Positions 7,207 to 14,098 of a stretch of DNA of 14,098 nt are shown one piece after another. Source of the DNA: a bacterium TMED221 (GTDB lineage Bacteria; Actinomycetota; Acidimicrobiia; Actinomarinales; Actinomarinaceae); NCBI GenBank assembly GCA_002169115.2, contig NHJS02000024.1:7566-21663 (forward strand), given 5' to 3'. The position numbers and the translations under genes were made by a program. Position 1 is the first letter of the stretch. The number at the start of each line of letters is the position of its first letter. Below the pieces are notes generated by a model. That model was not told where the DNA came from and did not search any database. It worked only from the letters and a program-made list of their open reading frames with translations.

Positions 7207-8847
7207 ATGACAGTTTCAACATTAGATGTAGATAGGTACATTTCCACGCTTCGTCTAAACTCGAAATCATTTTCTGAATTATCAAATGAAGCACTTGCTG
7301 TCATGTTTGAGGAATCAATTCAAAATATTAAAAATATTGCATATTTCTGGGCAACTATTGGTGCTGACAATAAGGGTATAAAAGACACAATTGCAGAGGG
7401 TGAAGAATGGCTAGGTGGACCATTTGCCTCGACAATTGCACTCCAATACTATATTGAATATTTAAGATCAGACAACTCAACTATTTCCGAAGAAGATATA
7501 GATCAAAACAAAATTCACGTTTTTCCAAATAAAAGTATTGAGAAACTTTTATTCCCTTTCGTCAAGGCAGATGTTCATTTTCATAAAAATATGTCTAATG
7601 CTGATATATTAAATGCTAGAGGTTTTGGGAATAGGCTTGGCTTTAAAAAAGGTATAACATTGATACTTGGTGCCGGCAACGTATCCTCAATCCCTTTACT
7701 TGACACTATCTTTGACATGGTAGTAAATAGACACTGTGTTCTTCTGAAGTTAAACCCCGTAAATGAATACTTAAAGCCAGTTTTTGAACAAGTATTCGAA
7801 AACTTTATAAATAACGGATTTATGATCGTGACCACAGGCAATGTTGATGTCTCAAGTTATATGACTCAACATACGGGCATAACGAATATGCACCTCACTG
7901 GTTCTGATATAACGTATGAAAATATTGTTTATGGTTCTACATTAAAAGAAAAAGAAAAAGGTAAAAAAACACTTCACAAAGTTAACAAAAAACCATTTAC
8001 AACAGAACTAGGCAATGTAACACCATTTATAATTCACCCAGGAACATGGTCTTCCTCTGAAATAAAATACCAGGCACGAAAAATTGTAACTGCAAAACTA
8101 AATAACAATGGTTTCAATTGCATTGCCGCACAAGTCGTTGTTCTACCAAAAGATTGGAAACATACCGATAAATTAGTATCCGCAATAAAAAATCAACTCT
8201 CAAATGAAAAAGATAGGCTTGCTTATTATCCGAAAAGTAGTGAAACTCTGAATTTATTAAAAGAATCTGAATACATCACACAAGAAAATGATTTAACTTG
8301 TTCTACACCTCATCTTACAAAGGATTTAGAACTCAATGACTATTTTGAACAAAATGAAGTATGGTCATCAACATTATTTTTTAAATATATCGAATACTCT
8401 GATGAATCAGATTTTGTAGAAAAATCAATTAACTATGTTAATAATCAAGTTTGGGGAAATTTAGGTGCTGCTGTGTTAATTAAACGCTATAACAATAAAA
8501 AAAATAAAATTCATACAAATAAATACACCCAAAAACTTAATTACGGGACTGTAGCCATAAATGAATGGCCTGCATTAGGATTTATTATCCCAACCATGCC
8601 TTGGGGTGGATTTCCTGGTAACAAAGATTCCGATATTCAAAGTGGACAAGGCTATGTTCACAATGCTTATTTTTTTGAATCTCCACTTAAGGGAGTGTTG
8701 TATTCTAAATTTAAACTACCGTTTGTTGATCCCGTATGGTTCACTTCAAATAAAAAAGGTACAAAGGTATTTAAACGTTTAACTTACTACCAGATTGATA
8801 ATTCCAAATTAAATCTGGCAAAGTTAATTTTTTCAGCGCTAATATAA
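7207..8847 (+). CDS. Divergent aldehyde dehydrogenase-superfamily protein
   Basis: A 546-residue protein with the aldehyde dehydrogenase layout but low overall resemblance to named enzymes. ITLILGAGNVSSIP (150-163) and LLKLNPVN (179-186, K181 in the usual cofactor-lysine place) mark the Rossmann part. MHLTGSD (228-234) matches the GS-type cofactor loop. TELGNVTPF (266-274) gives the putative general base E267, and NNNGFNCIAAQVVVLP (299-314) the putative nucleophile C305. The C-terminal blocks YGTVAINEWPALG and MPWGGFPG fit the family. It is longer than the usual 480-500, with a helical N-terminal region of about 100 residues and a hydrophobic C-terminal end. I recall similar ELGN-type paralogues in actinobacteria without an assigned substrate. 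It may oxidise an aldehyde or reduce an acyl-CoA. It begins 9 nt after gcvPB, but a promoter with -35 and -10 lies just upstream, so it may be expressed independently. Confidence 0.8.
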   Translation: MTVSTLDVDRYISTLRLNSKSFSELSNEALAVMFEESIQNIKNIAYFWATIGADNKGIKDTIAEGEEWLGGPFASTIALQYYIEYLRSDNSTISEEDIDQNKIHVFPNKSIEKLLFPFVKADVHFHKNMSNADILNARGFGNRLGFKKGITLILGAGNVSSIPLLDTIFDMVVNRHCVLLKLNPVNEYLKPVFEQVFENFINNGFMIVTTGNVDVSSYMTQHTGITNMHLTGSDITYENIVYGSTLKEKEKGKKTLHKVNKKPFTTELGNVTPFIIHPGTWSSSEIKYQARKIVTAKLNNNGFNCIAAQVVVLPKDWKHTDKLVSAIKNQLSNEKDRLAYYPKSSETLNLLKESEYITQENDLTCSTPHLTKDLELNDYFEQNEVWSSTLFFKYIEYSDESDFVEKSINYVNNQVWGNLGAAVLIKRYNNKKNKIHTNKYTQKLNYGTVAINEWPALGFIIPTMPWGGFPGNKDSDIQSGQGYVHNAYFFESPLKGVLYSKFKLPFVDPVWFTSNKKGTKVFKRLTYYQIDNSKLNLAKLIFSALI

Positions 8848-8853
8848 GAGCAG

Positions 8854-9972
8854 ATGAAAAAGATATATTTAATTTTCCTTATATTATCACTAATAGCTTG
8901 TTCCTCAGAAACTGAAGTAGCAGATGATCAGGTGACAACAACCTCAACTAATGTTACATCAGAAGATTCGACTAATACAACTTCAGTAGATACACCAGAA
9001 GATAATACTCCCATAATTGAAGAATATGTATTTGATGTCGAAAGAATGTCAGCACTTACTGGGTTAGAGATTGCTCCGGAACTTTGGCTCAAAAGACCAA
9101 GGAGAGTTCTAGCATTTAAAATTGATAACAATATAAATGCAAGACCACAATCAGGTCTTCAAGAAGCAGATGCAGTTTTCGAACTCTTAGTTGAAGGTGG
9201 CATGACTCGTTTTCTTGCATTTTTTCACGATAAGTCTTCAACTTATTTAGGTCCTGTTAGGTCAGCAAGACCTACAGACCCAACAGTAATTAGGCCTTAT
9301 GGGGGAACTCTTGTAGTTTCAGGTGCAACTGGAGGCTTAATACCAACTATTAGAGAATCTGGAGTACCTGTGTTAGAGGAAACTGGATCACCAGCGATGT
9401 TTAGGATTTCTAATCGAAATGCTCCACATAACCTGTATGCAGATACAGAACTAGTTAGAGATGTAATTACTGATAAAGGCTATTACTTTCTACAACCAGG
9501 ACCGGAACCACTATATTCATTTGGTAATGATCAAACTAAGTGGGATGAAGGGGCAGCAAGAATAACAATTAAATATAGTGAATTTACTACAGTTATTTGG
9601 AAACTTGGTGAGTCTTCATATGAACGCTTCATTATCGATGGATATGCACCCAATAAAGAAGCAGTTGCTCATAATTTTATCACGCAAGATGGGAATTATA
9701 CTGACATATTGAAAACCCAAACTGTAGTAGTCATTCAAGGACCTCTTTATAATGACGAAAATACTACATTACCTAGTATCTTAACCGTAGGTGTTGGTCC
9801 AGTAACAGTGTTTAATGACGGAAAAGTTATTGAAGGCACCTGGAGAAGAAACGACATAAAAGAACCATTTACGTTCACAGACTCAGAACAAAATGCTATC
9901 CATGTTCCTCCTAGTACTCAATGGGTTCATATTGTTCCTACTGATGGTGAAATAACCTGGTCTAATAGCTAA
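8854..9972 (+). CDS. DUF3048 (YerB-like) lipoprotein
   Basis: A 372-residue predicted lipoprotein. Residues 1-16 form a lipoprotein signal peptide (KK, a hydrophobic core, lipobox LIAC with C16). A Thr/Ser/Asp-rich linker runs over about 17-58. The remainder is the DUF3048 region, with RVLAFKIDNNINARPQSGLQ, ADAVFELLVEGGMTRFLAFF, GPVRSARPTDP (133-143), SGATGGL (156-162) and the very conserved ISNRNAPHNLYADT (185-198), then the smaller C-terminal subdomain ending in WVHIVPTDGEITW. DUF3048 proteins such as Bacillus YerB are of unknown biochemical role. The lipoprotein signal puts this one on the outer face of the membrane. It lies 6 nt after the ALDH-family gene. The next gene encodes a paralogue and begins directly after this stop, in the same frame. 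Confidence 0.9.
   Translation: MKKIYLIFLILSLIACSSETEVADDQVTTTSTNVTSEDSTNTTSVDTPEDNTPIIEEYVFDVERMSALTGLEIAPELWLKRPRRVLAFKIDNNINARPQSGLQEADAVFELLVEGGMTRFLAFFHDKSSTYLGPVRSARPTDPTVIRPYGGTLVVSGATGGLIPTIRESGVPVLEETGSPAMFRISNRNAPHNLYADTELVRDVITDKGYYFLQPGPEPLYSFGNDQTKWDEGAARITIKYSEFTTVIWKLGESSYERFIIDGYAPNKEAVAHNFITQDGNYTDILKTQTVVVIQGPLYNDENTTLPSILTVGVGPVTVFNDGKVIEGTWRRNDIKEPFTFTDSEQNAIHVPPSTQWVHIVPTDGEITWSNS
9961..9966 (+). promoter_or_regulatory. Weak -10-like hexamer before the second DUF3048 gene
   Basis: TCTAAT ends 6 nt before the TTG at 9973. No matching -35 is seen at the expected distance. It is listed only because the spacing repeats that of the stronger candidates in this window. Confidence 0.2.
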
Positions 9973-11715
9973 TTGCTAGCATCAGTTCTATTCTCGATTC
10001 TCTTAACTAGTACGTCCTATAATATTTCGGATTATTCATGCGTCGACGAATTGTCAACTCATCCTGTACGTAATGAATATATGTTGCAAATCGTTCTTAA
10101 GTCTTATGACTATTACGAAGGAAAAATTGATGGAAAAATAGGTTCTGTTTCTAAAGCAGCGTTACGTTCATTTCAAGATAAAAATGGGCTTATTGTTGAT
10201 GGTATTTTAGGTCCTGAATCTTGCTTAAGATTACTAGACAAAGTAAATATCAGAAGTAATGTTATCAATCTAAACATTGAAGAAACTAACAAAAACCAAC
10301 AGTATTCCGAAAAAACTGAGTCTCATCAAAGAATTCTCAAAGAATTAGGACTATATACAGGAAGCATTGATGGTTTAAATGGGCCGGGTACCCAAAGAGC
10401 TATTAAAGCTTTTCAAAATAAGGCTGGTTTAATCCCCGATGGTGTTGTTGGTGCGAAAACAGATAAAGCACTGAGTTTAGGAGAGGCAGCATATGTTCAA
10501 AACACAGATATAGATACAGAAAATGCTTCAGAAGCTCAGTCACCAGTAATTGCAGCTTCGTCATCTAGCTCTGCAATTGATCTTATTAACTATGATCCCA
10601 ACGAGAACTGTATCGAAGGTTATGTAAACACAATTGACGTCTGGGTTCCAGATCCATGCTTTTATCCGGTGTTCGTTTACAGATTCGGAAAAACTGCCCA
10701 AGTTAATTCTCAGAACGAATTAGATTCATATCTTCAGGCAAGATGGTCCCTGACAAAAGAGAAAGTATATACGTCTATAGGACCTGTTTCCACACAAAAC
10801 TATACACCAGGTGTGAATTCACCTGTTAATGGATTGCCAATGAGTCCTGATGCTAATAATTCCATTGTCATAGGTATAAAGAATGATAATAACGTTAGAG
10901 CACGACCTCAATCCGGACCACAAAATGCAGATGCTGTTGTAGAAGTTTTAGTTGAAGGTGGAATGACAAGATTTATTAATATATTTTATCAGAGTGATAC
11001 AACTTATCATGGCCCGATTAGGTCTGCAAGACCTACAGATCCAACTGTGCTTAGGCCGCTAGGTGGAGTTCTTGTAGCTAGCGGTGCAACTGGTGGATTA
11101 ATTCCGGAGATTATCGATATGGGTGTTCCTGTTATCACAGATAGAAGACCTGAATATTATAGAATTTCAAGCAGAAATGCTCCCCACAACCTTTATGCCG
11201 ATACTAAAAAGCTAAAGTCTCTAGCTGTTGCCAAAGGGTATGTAAAATCAACTACACCACAACCACTATTTGCTTGGGGCGACCCAATAGTTTCAAACTG
11301 GTCAGCAAATACATATTTAAATCTTACTTTTTCATCCCAAACACAAACAAAATGGACATGGAATGGTAATAATTATGTAAGGACATATTATGACGCATAC
11401 AAAGGAAGTTCATCAGGAAATGTACATAACTGGATGGATGAAAATGGTAATCAGGGGCAAATAAGCACAACAACAGTCATAGCCCTATTTTGCGAACCTT
11501 ATGTTCATCCATTGCAATTACCATCTGTAAAGACTGTCGGAAATGGTAGAGCTATTATTTTACATCAAGGAAAAATTCTAGATGTCTTTTGGAAACGAGG
11601 ATCCAACCTTGATCCTTTTCACATTGTTGATAAAAACGGTAATGAACTCTTCGTTCCTAAGGGTAAAGTCTGGATTTCACTTGTACCAAACACTAAAGCA
11701 CCTAGTTTCGGCTAA
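9973..11715 (+). CDS. Secreted peptidoglycan-binding DUF3048 protein
   Basis: A 580-residue protein. Residues 1-15 are hydrophobic and look like a signal peptide or anchor, but without a basic N-region. Two PG_binding_1-type repeats follow: about 38-88 (YYEGKIDGKIG, SFQDKNGLIVDGILG) and about 118-168 (LYTGSIDGLNG, AFQNKAGLIPDGVVG). A Ser/Ala/Asp-rich linker (about 172-205) leads to a segment with C213 and C229, and then the DUF3048 region (about 285-580) with ARPQSGPQNADAVVEVLVEG, GPIRSARPTDP, SGATGGLIPEI and ISSRNAPHNLYADT. It probably binds cell wall outside the membrane. The start is the TTG at 9973, immediately after the previous TAA; the first in-frame ATG (about codon 37) would remove the hydrophobic segment and part of the first repeat's approach. 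The TTG start is therefore likely but not certain. It is a tandem paralogue of the upstream lipoprotein. Confidence 0.85.
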   Translation: MLASVLFSILLTSTSYNISDYSCVDELSTHPVRNEYMLQIVLKSYDYYEGKIDGKIGSVSKAALRSFQDKNGLIVDGILGPESCLRLLDKVNIRSNVINLNIEETNKNQQYSEKTESHQRILKELGLYTGSIDGLNGPGTQRAIKAFQNKAGLIPDGVVGAKTDKALSLGEAAYVQNTDIDTENASEAQSPVIAASSSSSAIDLINYDPNENCIEGYVNTIDVWVPDPCFYPVFVYRFGKTAQVNSQNELDSYLQARWSLTKEKVYTSIGPVSTQNYTPGVNSPVNGLPMSPDANNSIVIGIKNDNNVRARPQSGPQNADAVVEVLVEGGMTRFINIFYQSDTTYHGPIRSARPTDPTVLRPLGGVLVASGATGGLIPEIIDMGVPVITDRRPEYYRISSRNAPHNLYADTKKLKSLAVAKGYVKSTTPQPLFAWGDPIVSNWSANTYLNLTFSSQTQTKWTWNGNNYVRTYYDAYKGSSSGNVHNWMDENGNQGQISTTTVIALFCEPYVHPLQLPSVKTVGNGRAIILHQGKILDVFWKRGSNLDPFHIVDKNGNELFVPKGKVWISLVPNTKAPSFG

Positions 11716-11790
11716 ATAACTTTACTTTTCAATAACTACCGTGGTAATCTATTAGTGCGTTTCAATTAAGTGTGATACGCAGCCCTGTTG
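11716..11790. other. Short convergent intergenic region, no gene seen
   Basis: This stretch plus the hairpin next to it is the largest non-coding gap in the window (107 nt in total). It holds a small inverted repeat, TGCGT at 11756-11760 with ACGCA at 11777-11781 (16-nt loop), and a TACC-GT-GGTA sequence near 11738-11747. Neither has a recognisable role, and no open frame or RNA gene is evident. Confidence 0.4.
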
Positions 11791-11822
11791 GGAAGCCCTC
11801 TTCATTGGGGGCTTCCGTATTT
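11791..11822 (+). terminator. Intrinsic terminator between convergent units
   Basis: A 10-bp stem, 11791-11800 with 11807-11816 (GGAAGCCCTC and GGGGGCTTCC, one T-G wobble), encloses a 6-nt loop (TTCATT). The downstream GTATTTCT is moderately T-rich and favours termination of the plus-strand DUF3048 genes. The hairpin is symmetric enough that it may also stop the minus-strand unit, whose last stop codon lies 6 nt away, but the minus side has no T tract. Confidence 0.8.
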
Positions 11823-12764
11823 CTAGAGCTTTTCTTTTAAGATATCTAAGGTATCGCCCCAGACTATATCCGCAATGTAGGAAATTAAATAGACACAGCC
11901 ATGTGATTCAAATTCATCTATTTTATCGAAAACTTCATTCTTAACACCTACCAGTGGTTTTTTAAGATACATATCTTTAGGTATACCTGTATCATTACTT
12001 ATTTTTTCCAACTTATTATTTAAATCTGATTTATCGGTTCCGATTATAACATTCGTATGTAACGTTCTTCCAACGTCTTCATAATTACGATTTTCCCTTT
12101 CACAATGCTGTTTTAGTATCTCTGATTTGCTTATGAAACCTTCAACATCTACATCCCAGTTACCATAATCACCATATTTAGCTAATAACTTAAGAGTAAC
12201 TTTCTCTCCACCACCACAGACCCATAGGGGAGGATGTGGTTTTTGAAGTGGTTTAGGTTGGTTAATTGCCTCATTTATTTCGTAGTGCTTTCCTTTAAAT
12301 GTAGCAAGATCTTCAGTTGTCATTTTTTTATAAATGATCAAAGATTCTTCAAGCATTTTTAATCGAACTCCAGCAGAAGGATAGTCATAACCATATGCCG
12401 CATATTCTTGGTCATACCAACCTGCACCAATTGCATATTCAAGACGGCCTCCAGACATTACATCGATAGTTGATGCCACTTTTGTTAAATATGATGGATT
12501 TCTATATGAATTACAAGTACACATCTGGCCAAGACGAACTTTAGATGTTCTTTGAGAAAGTGCAGCCATAAGAGACCAGCATTCATATGTAGGGTCTTGT
12601 GTAGGAGTTGGAACTGTATGGAAATGATCGTATACCCAAATTGATTCGTAACCGAGATTCTCTATCTTATCAGCAGACTGTAGAATTGTTTCCCATTGAT
12701 TTTCCGGAGAAATACCGGATAAATCCATTCTCCATCCCTGTGGTATGAATGCACCAATTTTCAT
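11823..12764 (-). CDS. LLM-class F420-dependent oxidoreductase, Rv1855c-like
   Basis: A 313-residue TIM-barrel protein of the luciferase-like monooxygenase family. The pattern SIWVYDHFHTVPTP (41-54), ECWSLMAALSQRTSKVRLGQM (61-81), the CNSYRNPSYL segment (84-93), DVMSGGRLEYAIGAGWYDQEY (101-121) and YGYDYPS (124-130) fits the F420-dependent group typified by mycobacterial Rv1855c. PLWVCGGGEKVTLKLLAKYGD carries the glycine-rich stretch expected at the coenzyme phosphate site. The substrate is unknown. The family implies that the host makes coenzyme F420, which is the best taxonomic pointer to Actinobacteria (Chloroflexi is an alternative). The gene follows the minus-strand membrane protein by 16 nt, and a perfect TATAAT lies 6 nt before its ATG, so it may also be transcribed leaderless from its own promoter. 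Confidence 0.9.
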   Translation of the reverse strand: MKIGAFIPQGWRMDLSGISPENQWETILQSADKIENLGYESIWVYDHFHTVPTPTQDPTYECWSLMAALSQRTSKVRLGQMCTCNSYRNPSYLTKVASTIDVMSGGRLEYAIGAGWYDQEYAAYGYDYPSAGVRLKMLEESLIIYKKMTTEDLATFKGKHYEINEAINQPKPLQKPHPPLWVCGGGEKVTLKLLAKYGDYGNWDVDVEGFISKSEILKQHCERENRNYEDVGRTLHTNVIIGTDKSDLNNKLEKISNDTGIPKDMYLKKPLVGVKNEVFDKIDEFESHGCVYLISYIADIVWGDTLDILKEKL

Positions 12765-12770
12765 AAGATG

Positions 12771-12776
12771 ATTATA
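12771..12776 (-). promoter_or_regulatory. Perfect -10 hexamer placed for leaderless transcription of the LLM gene
   Basis: On the minus strand TATAAT ends 6 nt before the ATG at 12764, just past the stop of the upstream membrane gene. A TTGAGA on the same strand (12797-12802) is spaced 20 nt away, longer than ideal for a -35. No Shine-Dalgarno sequence precedes the ATG. Confidence 0.5.
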
Positions 12777-12780
12777 GGGA

Positions 12781-13146
12781 TTATTTATTCCTTCGTCTCA
12801 AGATGGCTAAAAGCATATTCATGTCTTCGTAATCATCTTTTGTTTTAAAGATTTTATATGCGTATGAAAAGAGAAAAGTTAGAAAAATAATACTGAGAAC
12901 TGAAGTAGATAAGGTAACTACAGCTTGATTAACACAAATCGATCTATTCATACTCAGATTTTTATTAGTTGTGAAATCTACATTATTTGAAAGTAGATCA
13001 TAAATAGTTCCACATTCAATTGTAAATTTCTTGAAACTGTAAAGAGAAACAGTATTAAATTCAATCTGAACAATTGAAAAAATATTATATAAGCAGGTAA
13101 CAATCAAGAATGCAATTATCCACAATGTGTACTTTGATTTAAACAT
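12781..13146 (-). CDS. Hypothetical two-segment membrane protein
   Basis: A 121-residue protein I do not recognise. Residues 8-27 form a hydrophobic N-terminal segment after a basic start (MFKSK). About residues 28-73 form a polar loop containing C45 and C71. About 75-97 form a second hydrophobic segment. The tail is charged and ends RRRNK, as expected for a cytoplasmic end. With both termini probably inside, the loop and its two cysteines would face outward and could form a disulfide. The ATG at 13146 has no clear ribosome binding site and is separated by only 21 bp from the divergent gene at 13168. It is likely co-transcribed with the downstream F420-type oxidoreductase gene. Function unknown; it is accepted as a gene because of its membrane topology and tight fit between neighbours. 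Confidence 0.6.
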   Translation of the reverse strand: MFKSKYTLWIIAFLIVTCLYNIFSIVQIEFNTVSLYSFKKFTIECGTIYDLLSNNVDFTTNKNLSMNRSICVNQAVVTLSTSVLSIIFLTFLFSYAYKIFKTKDDYEDMNMLLAILRRRNK

Positions 13147-13154
13147 ATCTTATA

Positions 13155-13160
13155 TAAACT
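13155..13160 (+). promoter_or_regulatory. Possible -10 element in the 21-bp divergent spacer
   Basis: TAAACT ends 7 nt before the ATG at 13168; an overlapping TATAAA lies at 13153-13158. The opposite strand of the same AT-rich tract offers TTATAT before the ATG at 13146. With so little room, promoters for both genes would overlap and at least one transcript is probably leaderless. Confidence 0.3.
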
Positions 13161-13167
13161 TTAACCT

Positions 13168-13734
13168 ATGGATAATTTAAAAGTTCTCAATGACCAACTC
13201 ATAAGAATGAGACAGATGAATAGGTATTATCATCAACAGTTTTTAACGGATGTACGATTAATAATGATTATCACGATAGCGATGCTTGTATTTGTAAATG
13301 AATTGACTTTTTATATTCTCCCTTTTGTATCACTCTTCGGTGCAGTTCTTCTCTCATTTCATGCACATTATTTAATATTTTCACGAAATTTTAGCCAGTA
13401 CCTCGAAATAGCTATAAATAAAGCAAACGGTCAAAATACCCTGATTGCTCATGAACTTGAAAATAGTTATTTTTTTCCAATACAAGAAAAAAAGATTGTA
13501 GTTGCAGGTTTGGGTTCTTCATTCAGTTGGTTTTCGTTTGTAACTCTATTTATAACAGGTTATGGAGTCGCAATCTATATATATGGATTAATCAATATAA
13601 ACTTTTCAGATGCTTTTTATTACACATTAGTATTATCTGGAATTACACTAATTACACTTACAACAGGAATTTGGTGGTTTGTTTCAGGTGTTGGTGAAAA
13701 AAGGTTAAAAAAGATATATGAAAAATATGAATGA
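13168..13734 (+). CDS. Hypothetical four-segment membrane protein
   Basis: A 188-residue protein I do not recognise. A polar, basic N-terminus (about 1-28, with RMRQMNRYYHQQF) precedes two closely spaced hydrophobic segments at about 31-48 and 50-70. A hydrophilic middle region (about 72-110) follows, then two more hydrophobic segments at about 118-141 and 150-173, and a basic tail (EKRLKKIYEKYE). This topology places both ends and the middle region in the cytoplasm. There is no enzymatic motif that I can see. It overlaps the thioesterase gene downstream by 8 nt (ATGAATGA), so the two are probably co-expressed, and it is divergent from another small membrane protein. Coding status is supported by the tight packing and clear topology rather than by a family match. 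Confidence 0.65.
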   Translation: MDNLKVLNDQLIRMRQMNRYYHQQFLTDVRLIMIITIAMLVFVNELTFYILPFVSLFGAVLLSFHAHYLIFSRNFSQYLEIAINKANGQNTLIAHELENSYFFPIQEKKIVVAGLGSSFSWFSFVTLFITGYGVAIYIYGLININFSDAFYYTLVLSGITLITLTTGIWWFVSGVGEKRLKKIYEKYE

Positions 13735-14098
13735 TATACAATTTGGAGAAGGCACCTTCGATGATCTTTATGGCCATAAAATTATCGAACTAAAAGAAAA
13801 CTTCATCAGGACAGAAATTAAAATAACTTCAGATCTACATCAACCTATGGGTCTAGTGCATGGTGGACTTTATTCATCAATGGCAGAAGCTGCTATTTCT
13901 TATGCCGCGTACTTCACTCAGGAAGGTACGTGGGTAGGAGTGAACAATAACACTGACTTTTTAAAGTCTGCTAAAGACGGCTTATTGGAATGCAAAGCTT
14001 CGCCACTTAAATTGGGGAAACGATCACAGTTATGGGAAGCTAAAATATATAATGGTGATAATTTATGTGCAATTTCTAAAGTTAGGCTAAGTAATCTA
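13727..14098 (+). CDS. Hotdog-fold thioesterase, PaaI/MenI-like (3' end outside window)
   Basis: An open frame of 124 codons from the ATG at 13727 to the window end without a stop. HQPMGLVHGGLYSSMAEAA (39-57) holds the family HGG turn (45-47) and the likely catalytic glutamate E54. VGVNNNTDFLKSAKDG (70-85) and the block ASPLKLGKRSQLWEAKIYN (91-109) match the second half of the hotdog domain. Similarity in order and spacing is to YdiI/MenI and PaaI-type acyl-CoA thioesterases, which release free acids such as 1,4-dihydroxy-2-naphthoate or phenylacetate-pathway products. E. coli YdiI is about 136 residues, so only a short C-terminal tail should be missing. The substrate is not decided by the sequence. 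The start overlaps the upstream membrane gene's stop by 8 nt, which indicates coupling. Confidence 0.85.
   Translation, partial: MNDIQFGEGTFDDLYGHKIIELKENFIRTEIKITSDLHQPMGLVHGGLYSSMAEAAISYAAYFTQEGTWVGVNNNTDFLKSAKDGLLECKASPLKLGKRSQLWEAKIYNGDNLCAISKVRLSNL

Noticed and set aside
11756..11781. Inverted repeat TGCGT/ACGCA as an operator or attachment site
   Set aside because: A 5-bp stem with a 16-nt loop is within chance expectation and lies in a convergent region where a promoter operator is unlikely.

Overview
This AT-rich window (roughly one third G+C by eye) is densely packed chromosomal sequence from a streamlined bacterium, most likely a marine-type actinobacterium of the Acidimicrobiia/Actinomarinales kind. 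That placement is inference. It rests on a gene for an Rv1855c-like F420-dependent luciferase-fold oxidoreductase, two DUF3048 cell-surface proteins, a split glycine dehydrogenase (GcvPA + GcvPB), very short or overlapping intergenic regions, and several start codons that look leaderless. I see no mobile element, CRISPR array, tRNA or rRNA.

Layout. Positions 2-2999 (+) carry the 3' part of glycerol kinase, a small DoxX-like membrane protein, a family 1 glycoside hydrolase and a short-chain dehydrogenase relative that lacks the usual catalytic tyrosine. Positions 3007-7197 (+) carry a compact glycine cleavage operon in the order gcvH-gcvT-gcvPA-gcvPB; it encodes the H, T and both P subunits, but no dihydrolipoamide dehydrogenase or lipoylation gene is in the window. 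Position 7207 (+) starts a divergent aldehyde dehydrogenase-superfamily gene, probably from its own promoter. Positions 8854-11715 (+) hold two tandem DUF3048 proteins: a lipoprotein, and a secreted protein with two peptidoglycan-binding repeats ahead of the DUF3048 region. A strong hairpin terminator lies in the only sizeable gap (11716-11822), between convergent transcription units.

On the minus strand, 13146-11823 holds a two-segment membrane protein followed by the F420-type oxidoreductase. Divergent from it, across only 21 bp, a four-segment membrane protein (13168, +) overlaps a hotdog-fold thioesterase that runs off the window end.

How the genes fit together. The gcv genes would oxidise glycine to CO2, ammonia and a methylene group on tetrahydrofolate, with NADH made by a shared E3 encoded elsewhere. 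Glycerol kinase and the glycosidase suggest use of glycerol and glycosides. The DUF3048 pair is probably envelope-associated. No obviously new defence or mobile system is visible. The most notable signals are the recurring -10-like hexamer 6-8 nt before starts without a Shine-Dalgarno sequence, the tyrosine-less SDR, and the DUF3048 duplication with domain fusion.
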